A DNA stretch of 11,102 nt, taken from the NCBI GenBank assembly GCA_021848765.1, contig JAJZTU010000094.1:1-11102 (forward strand), given 5' to 3'. How positions within the stretch are numbered: the first letter of the stretch is position 1; the number at the start of each line of letters is the position of its first letter. A model generated the notes under the pieces. That model was not told the origin of the DNA. It did no database searches and saw only the letters and a program-made list of their open reading frames with translations. Position numbers and translations under genes: made by a program. The DNA comes from Bacillota bacterium. Its GTDB lineage: Bacteria; Bacillota; GCA-003054495; Carboxydocellales; JAJZTU01. Of the stretch, positions 1-8,071 are shown piece after piece.

Positions 1-158
1 ATAAATAATACCTGTTTGACCCCTACAGCCTGTAAACCCAAAAGAATTCGCCGGACCAGATTGACCTTCTCGATATTGTCAACAACGGTGGCATGAGCGA
101 CCAGCCGCCTGATATCTTTTCCGGAAGCGGGATTAGCAATGATTCCAACCGTGGACAT
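1..158 (-). CDS. acoX: AcoX-like ATP-NAD kinase family protein, N-terminal part
   Basis: Only the first 52 codons are in the window; the gene continues past the left edge. The reverse-strand reading begins MSTVGIIANPASGKDIRRLV, followed by a segment ending NLVRRILLGLQAVGVKQVLF. This matches the start of the NAD-kinase-fold proteins called AcoX, which are found in acetoin catabolism operons and whose exact activity is poorly defined. The ATG at 158 is preceded by the strong ribosome binding site AAGGAGGGAGG. The gene lies 110 bp downstream of acoB on the same strand, with a 10-bp perfect inverted repeat between them, so it is probably the third gene of the acoAB transcript. The missing part should contain the GGDG nucleotide-binding motif. 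The AcoX call rests on N-terminal resemblance and gene order. Confidence 0.8.
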   Translation of the reverse strand, partial: MSTVGIIANPASGKDIRRLVAHATVVDNIEKVNLVRRILLGLQAVGVKQVLF

Positions 159-219
159 TGCCCCACCTCCCTCCTTGTTTTGTTTGCTTTTTTGCCCGCC
201 TATTTTATGGAGAAAACAT

Positions 220-253
220 GGCTTGCACCAGACATTGTGCGCAGGTGCAAGCC
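220..253 (-). repeat. Stem-loop between acoB and acoX
   Basis: A perfect 10-bp inverted repeat: GGCTTGCACC at 220-229 and GGTGCAAGCC at 244-253, with a 14-nt loop. It lies 15 bp after the acoB stop and 60 bp before the acoX start. In the minus-strand transcript the stem is followed by ATGTTTTCTCC, a poor U-tract, so it is more likely a weak attenuator or mRNA-stabilising 3' structure than a full terminator. Confidence 0.55.
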
Positions 254-268
254 TTCACCGTACTTAAT

Positions 269-1240
269 TTAACCCAAGGACTTTACTGTATTGACAATAC
301 TTCCGGCGCTGGGAATATAGGCGTTTTCCAGGACCGGAGAAAAGGGTACTGGTACGAACGGAGCCCCGATTCGCTTAATGGGGGCATCCAGGAGGTCAAA
401 GGCTTCCTCAGTCACGATGGCGGCAATTTCTCCCCCGAACCCTCCGAATTTCACTGCTTCCTCCACGATCACCAGTTTGCCTGTTTTAGCTACTGACTGC
501 AGGATGGTGTCTTTGTCCAAGGGCAGGATGGTCCGCGGGTCAACGATCTCCACCTCGATTCCCTCCGCCGCCAGGGTCTCGGCTGCGGCCAAAGCCTTGT
601 GCACCATCATTGAAGTGGCCACAATTGTTACGTCCTTGCCTTCCCGCTTAATGTCCGCCTTGCCCAGGGGAATAGTATACTCTCCCTCGGGAACCGGCCC
701 GCTGGTTCCATAAAGCACCTTGTGTTCTATGAACATAACCGGGTTATTATCCCTGATGGCGCTGATTAGTAATCCCTTGGCATCAGCAGGGGTGGATGGC
801 ATAACCACCTTTAAACCGGGTATATGAGTAAACCAGGCCTCTAAACTCTGAGAATGCTGGGCGGCGGCTCCAAATCCGGCCCCACAGACTGTACGGACTG
901 TCATCGGAATCTTTGCCCTTCCACCAAACATGTAACGCATCTTGGCTGCCTGGTTGAACACTTCATCAAGGCACACGGCCATAAAGTCCATAAACATAAT
1001 TTCAGGCACGGGCCTCAAACCTGCAGCAGCGGCACCCACAGAAGTACCGATAATAGCAGTCTCCGAAATGGGGGTATCGATGACCCGCCCGGGTCCGAAC
1101 TCCTCGAAAAGTCCTTTGGTTACCCCAAAGCAACCTCCAAAGATACCCACATCCTCACCAAGGATATAAACTTTTGGGTCTCTCTGCATTTCCTCCCGCA
1201 AGGCAGCGTTAATAGCTTCAGAATAAGTCATTTCCGGCAT
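269..1240 (-). CDS. acoB: Acetoin dehydrogenase (pyruvate dehydrogenase-type) E1 component, beta subunit
   Basis: This is the beta subunit of a thiamine-diphosphate E1, which with AcoA forms the alpha2beta2 enzyme that cleaves acetoin (or decarboxylates a 2-oxo acid) and passes the acyl group to lipoyl-E2. It has the beta-subunit signature LGEDVG near residue 28 and DTPISE near residues 54-59, whose Glu is the conserved ThDP-contacting residue of this family. The C-terminal transketolase domain follows (VEIVDPRTILPLD, then VIVEEA). At 323 aa it is full length. An upstream in-frame GTG at 1249 sits directly against the GGAGGGG ribosome binding site, whereas the ATG at 1240 has an 8-nt spacing and gives MPEMTYSEAIN, so 1240 is preferred. 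It starts 32 bp after the acoA stop. Separating acetoin dehydrogenase from pyruvate or branched-chain dehydrogenase depends on context (AcoX, AcoR). Confidence 0.92.
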   Translation of the reverse strand: MPEMTYSEAINAALREEMQRDPKVYILGEDVGIFGGCFGVTKGLFEEFGPGRVIDTPISETAIIGTSVGAAAAGLRPVPEIMFMDFMAVCLDEVFNQAAKMRYMFGGRAKIPMTVRTVCGAGFGAAAQHSQSLEAWFTHIPGLKVVMPSTPADAKGLLISAIRDNNPVMFIEHKVLYGTSGPVPEGEYTIPLGKADIKREGKDVTIVATSMMVHKALAAAETLAAEGIEVEIVDPRTILPLDKDTILQSVAKTGKLVIVEEAVKFGGFGGEIAAIVTEEAFDLLDAPIKRIGAPFVPVPFSPVLENAYIPSAGSIVNTVKSLG

Positions 1241-1272
1241 TTCTTTCACCCCTCCGTTCTTTGTTTTCCAAA

Positions 1273-2235
1273 TCAGTCACAATAAACATCTTCCACCAGC
1301 TCGGCTTCGTCCGGCAACGGACTGTTCTTGGCAAAATCCACACCCTTTTGCACTATGGTCTTAACCTCAGCCCAAATGGCCTGGTTTTCTTCTTCGGAGA
1401 AAACTCCCATTTCGATCATCCGTTTTTTGACTCTATTGATGGGATCCTTCAGTTTCCAGCTTTGGAGTTCTTCTTCACAGCGGTAAACGGTAGCGTCGCC
1501 TTCGAAATGGCCCCTGTAACGGTAGGTTTTACACTCCATCAGGGTGGGCCCTTCGCCCTGACGAGCCCGTCTAATTGCTTCTTCCGCGGCCTCATACACA
1601 GCAAACAGCTCGTTTCCATCCACACTGATGCCAGGAATCCCGTAGGCAGATGCCCGGTCAGCCACATCGGTAATATTCTGATGGCGTTCCTGGCTCATAG
1701 AAATTCCATACATATTGTTTTCACAAACAAAGATTACCGGCAGTTTCCAGATAGATGCTATGTTCAGGGCCTCATGGAAGGTAGCCCGGTTAGAGGCGCC
1801 GTCCCCGAAGAAGCAAACTGCTACCCCGTTGTTGTTCTGATACTTACAGGCAAATGCCGCACCTGCAGCCAGGGGCAGACCCGCTCCAACGATACCGTTA
1901 GCCCCCAGAAATCCCAGGCTCATGTCGGCAATATGCATCGAACCACCCTTGCCTTTGCAATATCCAGTCTGCCGGCCAAAGAGTTCGGCAAACATTAAGG
2001 CCACATCACCCCCACGGGCAACAAGATGGCCGTGTCCCCGGTGGGTACTGGCAATATAGTCCTGAGGCTCCAATTGGGAAATAACGCCTACAGCTGTCGC
2101 TTCTTCTCCACTGTAGAGATGGACAAAACCAGGTATTTCTCCGTTAGCAAAAAGTTCAGCCGCAGTTTCTTCAAAAGTCCTGATGGTTACCATACTTTTA
2201 TAGAGTTCCAGTAGCCTTTCTTTGGAAAATGACAT
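1273..2235 (-). CDS. acoA: Acetoin dehydrogenase (pyruvate dehydrogenase-type) E1 component, alpha subunit
   Basis: This is the alpha subunit of the ThDP-dependent E1. The ThDP/Mg2+ motif is complete: GDG at residues 144-146 and ENN at 172-174, separated by the usual spacing. Other family hallmarks are GFVHLYSGEEA near residue 36, STHRGHGH near 63-70, and KGGSMHI near 97-102. At 320 aa it is of normal length for AcoA-type subunits. The ATG at 2235 follows GGGAGGG with a 6-nt spacing. It is the first gene of the acoA-acoB-acoX operon, about 107 nt downstream of the predicted start of a sigma-54 promoter. It lies next to an AcoR-like activator gene, which favours acetoin as substrate. The E2 (acoC) and E3 (acoL) genes are not in the window and may follow acoX. 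Confidence 0.92.
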   Translation of the reverse strand: MSFSKERLLELYKSMVTIRTFEETAAELFANGEIPGFVHLYSGEEATAVGVISQLEPQDYIASTHRGHGHLVARGGDVALMFAELFGRQTGYCKGKGGSMHIADMSLGFLGANGIVGAGLPLAAGAAFACKYQNNNGVAVCFFGDGASNRATFHEALNIASIWKLPVIFVCENNMYGISMSQERHQNITDVADRASAYGIPGISVDGNELFAVYEAAEEAIRRARQGEGPTLMECKTYRYRGHFEGDATVYRCEEELQSWKLKDPINRVKKRMIEMGVFSEEENQAIWAEVKTIVQKGVDFAKNSPLPDEAELVEDVYCD

Positions 2236-2354
2236 TGTTTTCCCTCCCTTAATTTTAATCCCGGTCTACTTGTTTAAATTCCGTTTGGCAGTCCCGCTTT
2301 TTCCATCCCTCCCTCGTTAAGTGAGTTTGCTGGGTATTATCTGAATTGCATTAA

Positions 2355-2370
2355 TGCAATACCAGTGCCA
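2355..2370 (-). promoter_or_regulatory. Sigma-54 (-24/-12) promoter of acoAB
   Basis: The minus strand reads TGGCACTGGTATTGCA, matching the RpoN consensus TGGCAC-N5-TTGCW at every defined position. Transcription should begin near 2343, giving a leader of about 107 nt before acoA. This fits the AcoR-like sigma-54 activator encoded just upstream. Confidence 0.88.
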
Positions 2371-2462
2371 AATTCTAAACCGGTTCAACGTCCACGCCAC
2401 TGCCCGGTATTTCCCGTCGTTTCCGGAAAATGGCGCAATCCGAAACCAGGAATCATCTTGGT

Positions 2463-2480
2463 GAACAGTTATAACTGTTC
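2463..2480. repeat. 18-bp perfect palindrome upstream of acoA
   Basis: GAACAGTTATAACTGTTC is perfectly self-complementary. Its right arm shares TGTTC with the 17-bp activator dyad at 2476-2492, so the two overlap by 5 bp. It may be an additional or alternative binding arrangement for the same protein, or a site for another regulator. Confidence 0.55.
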
Positions 2481-2492
2481 GTTTTCCGAACA
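2476..2492. promoter_or_regulatory. 17-bp activator dyad upstream of acoAB
   Basis: TGTTCGTTTTCCGAACA is a perfect 6-5-6 inverted repeat (TGTTCG-N5-CGAACA), about 106 bp upstream of the -24 element. A near-identical dyad lies upstream of lin0512-aor at 8251-8267. The 17-bp 6-5-6 layout is the one used by NtrC-type Fis-HTH activators, so the AcoR-like protein is the likely ligand. Confidence 0.65.
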
Positions 2493-2547
2493 CCACCTTA
2501 AGGGGAGACGGCGAGAAACTATATTTTGCTTAACAGATTAGACCCAC

Positions 2548-2582
2548 TGTCCTGATTTCTGGCAATGTTCGGTTTCAGGACA
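2548..2582. promoter_or_regulatory. 35-bp tandem activator-site block upstream of acoAB
   Basis: Two 17-mers separated by one base: TGTCCTGATTTCTGGCA (2548-2564) and TGTTCGGTTTCAGGACA (2566-2582). Centres are 18 bp apart, about 178-212 bp upstream of the -24 element. The same arrangement recurs at 8233-8267 and 9169-9203, each upstream of another sigma-54 promoter. The outer arms TGTCCTGA and TCAGGACA also form an inverted repeat across the block. Confidence 0.65.
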
Positions 2583-2615
2583 ATAAAAAAAGAGCACCTC
2601 TGCAAAAGCGCTCTT
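2583..2615 (-). terminator. Rho-independent terminator of the acoR-like gene
   Basis: On the minus strand AAGAGCGC (2615-2608) pairs with GTGCTCTT (2597-2590) through 8 bp including one G-U pair, with a 10-nt loop and then a run of T. It begins 16 bp after the regulator's stop codon and separates it from the acoAB control region. Confidence 0.8.
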
Positions 2616-2631
2616 AAATATTCTCCAATTC

Positions 2632-4599
2632 TCACCTGCTGTTTCCGTATTTCCTCATTTTCTCATACAGGGTATTTCGTCCTATTCCCAAGGCTTGAGC
2701 AGCCCGGGAAACGTTTCCGGCGAACTTTTCCAGGGCATCTTCAATAGCCCGGCGTTCCAACGCCGCCAGAGAGATTATTCCCCTTTCCATTTTCGCACAA
2801 ACCGGCCCTGGGTTGATGTGAGCGGGTAGGTGTTCCGTGAACAGGGTATCACCCTCCACCAAATTAATGGCCTGTTCGAGAACGTTTTCCAGTTCCCGCA
2901 CATTCCCCGGCCAGTGATATACCTCCACCTGTTCATAAACCTCCGGTTGGATCCGGGAAATTTCCTTTCCCAGCTTTAGTGATAATTTTTGTACAAAATG
3001 CTGGGTAAGTGACCTCCTGTCTCCTTCCCGCTCACGCAAAGGCGGAATATTGACTGTAAACACATTTAGACGATAAAACAGGTCCTGGCGGAAGTTACCC
3101 TTTTCAACTTCCTTAAACAGGTTCTTATTAGTTGCCGCAATCACCCGGACATCGACGGGGATGGCCTTGTCCCCCCCAACCCTGACCACATTTTTCTCCT
3201 GTAAAACCCTCAGCAGGTTAACCTGCATATCCAGGGGCATATCCCCCACTTCGTCCAAAAAGAGGGTTCCCCCGCTGGCTAACTCGAACTTTCCCGGTCG
3301 GCCACCGCGTCTGGCGCCGGTAAAGGCCCCCTCGCAATAACCAAAAAGCTCACTTTGGATAAGTTCCCTGGGCATGGCCGCACAATTGACGGCTACGAAG
3401 GGGCCATTCCTGCGGGCGCTGGCATTGTGAATCGCTTGGGCAAATACTTCCTTTCCCGTGCCGCTTTCTCCCATAAGCAAAACCGTAGATGGGCTTTGGG
3501 CGGCCATTTTGGCTTTTCTGATAACATCGCTGATCTGGGGACTTTCACCTATAATATCCCCAAAGCGAAACCTGGCTTGGGCTCCCGCCATCTGGTTAAC
3601 AATTTGATGCACCTGCTTAATTTCCCGCAACGTTACAACTGCTCCCACAGTACGCGCTTCGTCAGTAATTGCAGTAGCCGTAAAGGTGCAGTGAATCCTT
3701 CCTCTCGGAGCATCCATCACCAGTTCTTCCTCCAGACAGCTCTGACCCGTTTCCAGGACTTTTCTAATTTGACGGGATTCGCCAAAGACTTCCAAGACGG
3801 GTTTTCCCACCAATTCACTGGGAAGCATTCCTATAATCTTGGCTGCCGCCGAATTCACATGGGTAATTCTCGCCTCACTGTCCACGGAAAGCAGGCCCTC
3901 CGAGATTGAACCCACCACAGCCGTTAAATGTTTATGAGCAGCCGCCAGCCTTTGCTGCGCCTCTTCCTTACGGAGTTGATTCTCAATGGCTCCTACCGCC
4001 GCAACAATCATGCCTAAAGTGTGTGAGTGCACCCGGTCTTGCATACCGGACATATTTAAACAACCAATAATTTTACCTGAAGGATCATGAATTGGTCCTC
4101 CTGAACAGGTCCAGGCATGATGTTTGCTACAATAATGTTCAGCGCCGGAAACTTGTATGGCACTGCCAATTGCCAGAGAGGTTCCGATAGCATTGGTCCC
4201 GACAGACTCCTCCGACCAGTTGGCTCCCGGCAGAAAATTCAGGGTTCCGGCCATTTCCAAGATATCAGGATCGCCAATAGTCTCCAGTATGCGTCCCGTT
4301 TCGGTAATCAGTACGACTACAAAACCGGAACCCTGAACACACTTAAACAGAGTATCCATAATTGGCCTGGCTATGTCCAAAAGCTGCTGTCTCTCCTCAC
4401 GAAGCGCCTGCACTTCCTCCCGGGAAAGCAAATCCAAACAGCAACCGTCTAAGTGATTTACTCCTGCTTCCCGGGAACGCACCCAGGATTCAGCAATAAC
4501 GGTGCGCACAAGACCATCTTGGATTTTCCCGGATAGTACGAATTGCTTCCAAACTTGTTTTATGTTTGATTTCGCGAATTCACGTGCAAGAGTAGACAT
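2632..4599 (-). CDS. acoR: AcoR-like sigma-54-dependent transcriptional activator (GAF-PAS-AAA+-Fis HTH)
   Basis: This 655-aa enhancer-binding protein activates RNA polymerase with sigma-54 by ATP hydrolysis. An N-terminal GAF-like sensor (about residues 70-190, containing the AcoR-type WSEESVGTNAIGTSL and CSGGPIHDPSG) is followed by a PAS domain (about 220-325). The AAA+ domain has Walker A GESGTGKE at 377-384, the sigma-54 contact loop GAFTGA at 424-429 and Walker B TLFLDE at 445-450. A Fis-type HTH ends the protein (NVSRAAQALGIGRNTLYEKM, about 629-648). An upstream in-frame start at 4662 is possible, but the ATG at 4599 follows AAGGAGGGG with ideal spacing. The gene lies directly upstream of acoAB, has its own terminator, and is divergent from the lipoate ligase. 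The effector is probably acetoin or a related carbonyl compound, judged by family and context only. Confidence 0.92.
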   Translation of the reverse strand: MSTLAREFAKSNIKQVWKQFVLSGKIQDGLVRTVIAESWVRSREAGVNHLDGCCLDLLSREEVQALREERQQLLDIARPIMDTLFKCVQGSGFVVVLITETGRILETIGDPDILEMAGTLNFLPGANWSEESVGTNAIGTSLAIGSAIQVSGAEHYCSKHHAWTCSGGPIHDPSGKIIGCLNMSGMQDRVHSHTLGMIVAAVGAIENQLRKEEAQQRLAAAHKHLTAVVGSISEGLLSVDSEARITHVNSAAAKIIGMLPSELVGKPVLEVFGESRQIRKVLETGQSCLEEELVMDAPRGRIHCTFTATAITDEARTVGAVVTLREIKQVHQIVNQMAGAQARFRFGDIIGESPQISDVIRKAKMAAQSPSTVLLMGESGTGKEVFAQAIHNASARRNGPFVAVNCAAMPRELIQSELFGYCEGAFTGARRGGRPGKFELASGGTLFLDEVGDMPLDMQVNLLRVLQEKNVVRVGGDKAIPVDVRVIAATNKNLFKEVEKGNFRQDLFYRLNVFTVNIPPLREREGDRRSLTQHFVQKLSLKLGKEISRIQPEVYEQVEVYHWPGNVRELENVLEQAINLVEGDTLFTEHLPAHINPGPVCAKMERGIISLAALERRAIEDALEKFAGNVSRAAQALGIGRNTLYEKMRKYGNSR

Positions 4600-4685
4600 A
4601 ATTTCCCCTCCTTCAGGCAACAATCTCCTACGATTGAACAAGCAGGCAGAAATAAAAACCAAACACAGAACAGGAGTTGTCTACT

Positions 4686-5729
4686 ATGAAACTTTACGAT
4701 TTAGGCCAGGTTTCCTGGTTAGATTCGCAAATTTTTTACCACACTCTACCCCGTGTGGACCGGGAAGGTCTTGTTGTTTGTCAACCTGATTCACCCTACG
4801 TAAGTATTGGTTTTCACCAGGATTTATTTACGGAAGTTGATTTGGATTACTGCATGAAAAATAAGATTCCGGTTTTTAAACGGGAAGTCGGCGGGGGCAC
4901 TGTTTATCTCGACCAAAACCAAATCTTTTTTCAGCTTGTTTTGCATAAAAAAAACCCGCTGGTTCCCCTGGACCGTTCAAAGTTCTACCAAAAGTTTTTG
5001 CAACCGGCAATCCGGACTTTACACAGCCTGAATATTCCTGCCCAATTCAGGCCCCACTGCGATATAGTGGTTAACCGGCGAAAAATCTCCGGAAACGGCG
5101 CCGGTGAAATAGGGGACTACGTAGTTTTTGCAGGTAACCTGCTTTTCGATTTCGACTTTCAAACTATGGCAAATGTATTAATGGTACCTAACGAAAACCT
5201 TCGCCAACTCCTCTTGGAACAAATGCAGTCAAACCTGACTACAATTTCCAGAGAACTAAATCATAAACCGGACCCGGATTTAATAAAAGACCGGTTAATC
5301 AGCTCATTCACCGAATTATTCGAAAATTTACCGGCCGGTGTTCCCGATGAGTTATGCCTTCAGGAAGCTGCGGCGTTAAAGCTAAAGCATACATCCAAGG
5401 AATGGCTGACAGAACCAGGAAGGAAATTACCGTACAGGGAAGTCAAAATTGCAGAAGGAGTCTACGTTAGGTCCGCTGACCTTGCTCTTCAGGGCCTCCC
5501 GGTTAATGTAACACTTGTCCTTAAAGCAGAAATTATTGACCAAATTAAGTTAGCCGGTCAAGATCAACCATTATCCGGACTTAGGGTATTGGAGAATATA
5601 TTAAAAGGCAGGAAAGGTCATAAGGAAGAGTTAATAACAGTGCTGAATAGCATCAAGAAAGCAATGAATCTGAATTTTAGCACAGGTGAGGTTAGTGAAT
5701 TCGCCAAAATATTGGCATTGCGGGCTTAG
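4686..5729 (+). CDS. lplA: Lipoate-protein ligase (LplA family)
   Basis: This enzyme activates lipoate with ATP and transfers it to the lysine of lipoyl domains such as E2 of 2-oxoacid/acetoin dehydrogenases or GcvH. The biotin/lipoate-ligase fold shows REVGGGTVYLD at residues 66-76 and KISGNG at 133-138, whose Lys is the catalytic residue of the family. The usual HGT segment after it reads AGN here. About 180 further residues form a C-terminal accessory domain, total 347 aa, the size of bidomain LplA enzymes. A TTG at 4677 is also in frame but abuts the AGGAG ribosome binding site, so the ATG at 4686 is preferred. It is divergent from acoR with an 86-bp gap. This location suggests that it serves the lipoyl-E2 of the aco complex. 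Confidence 0.9.
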   Translation: MKLYDLGQVSWLDSQIFYHTLPRVDREGLVVCQPDSPYVSIGFHQDLFTEVDLDYCMKNKIPVFKREVGGGTVYLDQNQIFFQLVLHKKNPLVPLDRSKFYQKFLQPAIRTLHSLNIPAQFRPHCDIVVNRRKISGNGAGEIGDYVVFAGNLLFDFDFQTMANVLMVPNENLRQLLLEQMQSNLTTISRELNHKPDPDLIKDRLISSFTELFENLPAGVPDELCLQEAAALKLKHTSKEWLTEPGRKLPYREVKIAEGVYVRSADLALQGLPVNVTLVLKAEIIDQIKLAGQDQPLSGLRVLENILKGRKGHKEELITVLNSIKKAMNLNFSTGEVSEFAKILALRA

Positions 5730-5779
5730 CTTCAGTATACAAGCATTCCGGCCGGTTGTCTATTGGATTTATATACCCG

Positions 5780-5814
5780 AGGAGCCTGATCTTATCAGGC
5801 TCCTGTTTTAGTTT
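5780..5814 (+). terminator. Rho-independent terminator of lplA
   Basis: AGGAGCCTGAT (5780-5790) pairs perfectly with ATCAGGCTCCT (5794-5804) through 11 bp with a 3-nt loop, followed by GTTTTAGTTT. It lies 50 bp after the lplA stop. It also sits in the convergent gap after aor, but lacks a U-tract in that direction. Confidence 0.85.
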
Positions 5815-5846
5815 AAATAATTTCCAAACCCAGCTTTTCGCGGTGG

Positions 5847-7574
5847 CTAGAAATTGTAAAATTGATCAAGCTCGTCTCCGGTAATATCGAAGGTCTTGTT
5901 ATGCGGTTCAAGGGGTTCCTTGACAAAAAACTCCGGCAAACGGTCGTGCACATGGTTAAAGCCAGCTCTGGTATTGAATTCCCGCTCCATCTTTAAAACC
6001 TGTTTCCCCAGACTAAAAACATCTTCGGTAGTCAAATTCAGTCCATATTGAGCATTAAGCATCTCCACAATGGTAGGCAGTCCGTCCGGATTATCCAAAA
6101 TCGCAAAAGCAACAAAAAGACAAAGCCCTGTACAGTCAAGAGCTGCAGTGGCTATCTGCAGGTTACGGGAAAGTTCCACCTGGCCCTCATTTTGCAAAGG
6201 GTCAACCACCCCGCCTACTTTGAGGATATTAGCAGTAATACTGTACCCCGCAGTATGGTCTGCACCCATAGTGGAAGTAGCATAGGTCACCCCGATTCCT
6301 TTGGCGCCACGGGGGTCATAGGCGGGCAGGTGTTGTCCTTTTACCGTTCCCACCCTGGTCACACCGAAAGCTTTAGCCACAAATTCCGCACCGTTACCGA
6401 TAATCCGCCCCAGGCTTCCTCCTGTGCCTACTTCCTCAAGAGCATTAATTGCTGCCTGGCCGTCCCCGAAGGTAATTATCCCGGCTTCCATCAAAACTCC
6501 AAGGGCGCCTCCAGCCTCGATTGTGTCTAATCCCACATCGTTACAGATGTAGTTTAGCCTGGCCACGGTGTCCAAATCGCCAATTTCACAGTGAGCGCCT
6601 AAAGCCCACGCGGACTCATATTCGATAGGAGCACAGACCTTACCGTCAGGCAGGGGATATACGTTGGAACACCGCATTACACACCCCGGGTGACAGGCAT
6701 GGGTGGCCTTTCCCCCCCTGGCCACCGCTATTTCCGCCAGCTTTTCGCCACTGATCTCACAGGCCTGATCAAATCGCCCGCTGGCAAAGTTCCGGGTAGG
6801 TAAAGCTCCGGCTTCATTAATGATATTCATAAGCACATTGGTCCCAAAGGCCGGCAAGCCTTGACCGGTTACCGGATGGTCCAGAAGTATCTTGGTAAAC
6901 TTCCTGGCAGCTTCCTTAAATCGCTCCGGGGATTTTACAGGCACATCAAAAGTAGTAGGAGAATCAATAACAATTGCCTTGATACCCTTGGAACCCATTA
7001 CCGCACCCAAGCCGCCCCGGCCGGCGTAGCGACTGGAATTCCCTTCACCGTCATTAGTAGCAACCCCCGCATTGAGCAGCATCATTTCTCCGGCGGGGCC
7101 AATGGTGATAACGCCTACCTTTTCACCGTAACGCCGGCGTAATAAAGCAGTGACTTCATACGTGCCCTTACCGGCTAAATCACCGGCCGGCAGTAATTCC
7201 GCTCCATCAGGGGTAAGCTTCAGCAAATACCAGCTTTTCTCCTGGGGCTTCCCCTCCAAAACTATGGCCTTCACCCCTAAATTGGCAAGTTTCTGGGAGG
7301 TGATTCCCCCCGCATTGGCCTCCTTGATGGTCCCGGTAAGGGGGCTTTTTCCCCCGACAGACAGCCGTCCGGAGGAAGGTGCACCTGTTCCCGAGAGTAA
7401 GCCCGGAGCAAAAACAAGTTTATTTCCCGAACCAAGAGGAAGACTGGTAGGCTCAACTTCATCCAGAATAATTTGAGAAGTAAGGCCTCTCCCCCCAAGT
7501 GCGGCATATGTATCCGCAACACTTTCTTCAATAACGGTTTTGGCGGTCATGTTAACCCGAACAATCTTAGACAC
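5847..7574 (-). CDS. aor: Aldehyde:ferredoxin oxidoreductase (tungsten-pterin, AOR family)
   Basis: The family oxidises aldehydes to carboxylic acids and reduces ferredoxin, in the cytoplasm of anaerobes, using a bis-pyranopterin tungsten centre and one [4Fe-4S] cluster. The N-terminal pterin-binding domain shows GGRGLTSQ at 27-34 and AGRGGLGAVMGSKG at 184-197. Cluster ligands are Cys294, Cys298 and Cys302 in CHPGCVMRC, with the fourth, Cys485, in the DxxGLC motif (480-485). At 575 aa it is close to full family length. Translation starts at GTG (7574), 7 nt after GGGAGGG. It follows the Lin0512-family gene by 69 bp on the same strand and probably shares its sigma-54 promoter. Acetaldehyde from acetoin cleavage is a plausible substrate given the regulatory link, but the sequence alone does not define specificity. 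No molybdopterin biosynthesis gene is nearby. Confidence 0.93.
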   Translation of the reverse strand: MSKIVRVNMTAKTVIEESVADTYAALGGRGLTSQIILDEVEPTSLPLGSGNKLVFAPGLLSGTGAPSSGRLSVGGKSPLTGTIKEANAGGITSQKLANLGVKAIVLEGKPQEKSWYLLKLTPDGAELLPAGDLAGKGTYEVTALLRRRYGEKVGVITIGPAGEMMLLNAGVATNDGEGNSSRYAGRGGLGAVMGSKGIKAIVIDSPTTFDVPVKSPERFKEAARKFTKILLDHPVTGQGLPAFGTNVLMNIINEAGALPTRNFASGRFDQACEISGEKLAEIAVARGGKATHACHPGCVMRCSNVYPLPDGKVCAPIEYESAWALGAHCEIGDLDTVARLNYICNDVGLDTIEAGGALGVLMEAGIITFGDGQAAINALEEVGTGGSLGRIIGNGAEFVAKAFGVTRVGTVKGQHLPAYDPRGAKGIGVTYATSTMGADHTAGYSITANILKVGGVVDPLQNEGQVELSRNLQIATAALDCTGLCLFVAFAILDNPDGLPTIVEMLNAQYGLNLTTEDVFSLGKQVLKMEREFNTRAGFNHVHDRLPEFFVKEPLEPHNKTFDITGDELDQFYNF

Positions 7575-7643
7575 GACAATTCCCTCCCTTTCGTATTTGA
7601 TTTCGAATTTAACCCCTTGATTCTCTAACCGGAGATTCCATAT

Positions 7644-8033
7644 TTACCCGTTGAAATTCAACCGTAGATCACTTGGGTCAACACTTACCACTACGGCTAC
7701 GTTTACTACTACAATGCTGTCCTGGGAATCTCCAAGTTGGGGAGCGAACATACCGGCTACCTCCATACCTCCCTTCATAACCGTGATATTTTTTTGGCCA
7801 AAGGGGATTTCTCCCAATACCCTTTGGGTATCCACTCTTTCAGGATAAGGAGCCGCTACTGTCACCGAAACCTGCATTACGTTAAGATCCTGAAGGTTTA
7901 GAATTTCCGTTACACCACAAAGACAGCTCCGGGAGATGGCATCCTTGACGGCCTTTTGCGCGGCCCGGGTCACATCCTGGCCGTGAAGGTCCGTACCCAT
8001 ACCCAACTCAATCACAAAACGTTTGGACTCCAT
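7644..8033 (-). CDS. Lin0512-family protein of unknown function
   Basis: A 129-aa protein beginning MESKRFVIELGMGTDLHGQD, the signature start of the Lin0512 family of conserved hypothetical proteins. It has no signal peptide or membrane segment. The DLHGQDVT segment and a Cys pair (SCLCG, about residues 36-40) are possible functional residues. The frame is open further upstream, but the ATG at 8033 follows AAAGGGGG at 7 nt and matches the family start. It is the first gene of a two-gene unit with aor, and a sigma-54 promoter ends about 40 bp upstream of it. The tight pairing suggests a role with the aldehyde oxidoreductase (assembly, substrate handling or electron transfer), which is inference only. 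Confidence 0.85.
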   Translation of the reverse strand: MESKRFVIELGMGTDLHGQDVTRAAQKAVKDAISRSCLCGVTEILNLQDLNVMQVSVTVAAPYPERVDTQRVLGEIPFGQKNITVMKGGMEVAGMFAPQLGDSQDSIVVVNVAVVVSVDPSDLRLNFNG

Positions 8034-8071
8034 ACTAATCCCCCTTTGAAAAAACATCTGAACCTTAAATA

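Noticed and set aside
1261..1998. Long open frame on the plus strand opposite acoA
   Set aside because: Antisense shadow of a clearly conserved gene; the translation has no recognisable motifs and no ribosome binding site was seen.
2274..2306. Leader peptide MEKAGLPNGI in the acoA leader
   Set aside because: The GGAGGG lies directly against the ATG with no spacing, so translation is unlikely; not listed as a gene.
3355..3909. Plus-strand open frame opposite the activator gene
   Set aside because: Shadow of the AAA+/PAS coding region; no family resemblance.
6048..6530. Plus-strand open frame opposite aor
   Set aside because: Antisense shadow of the AOR C-terminal half.
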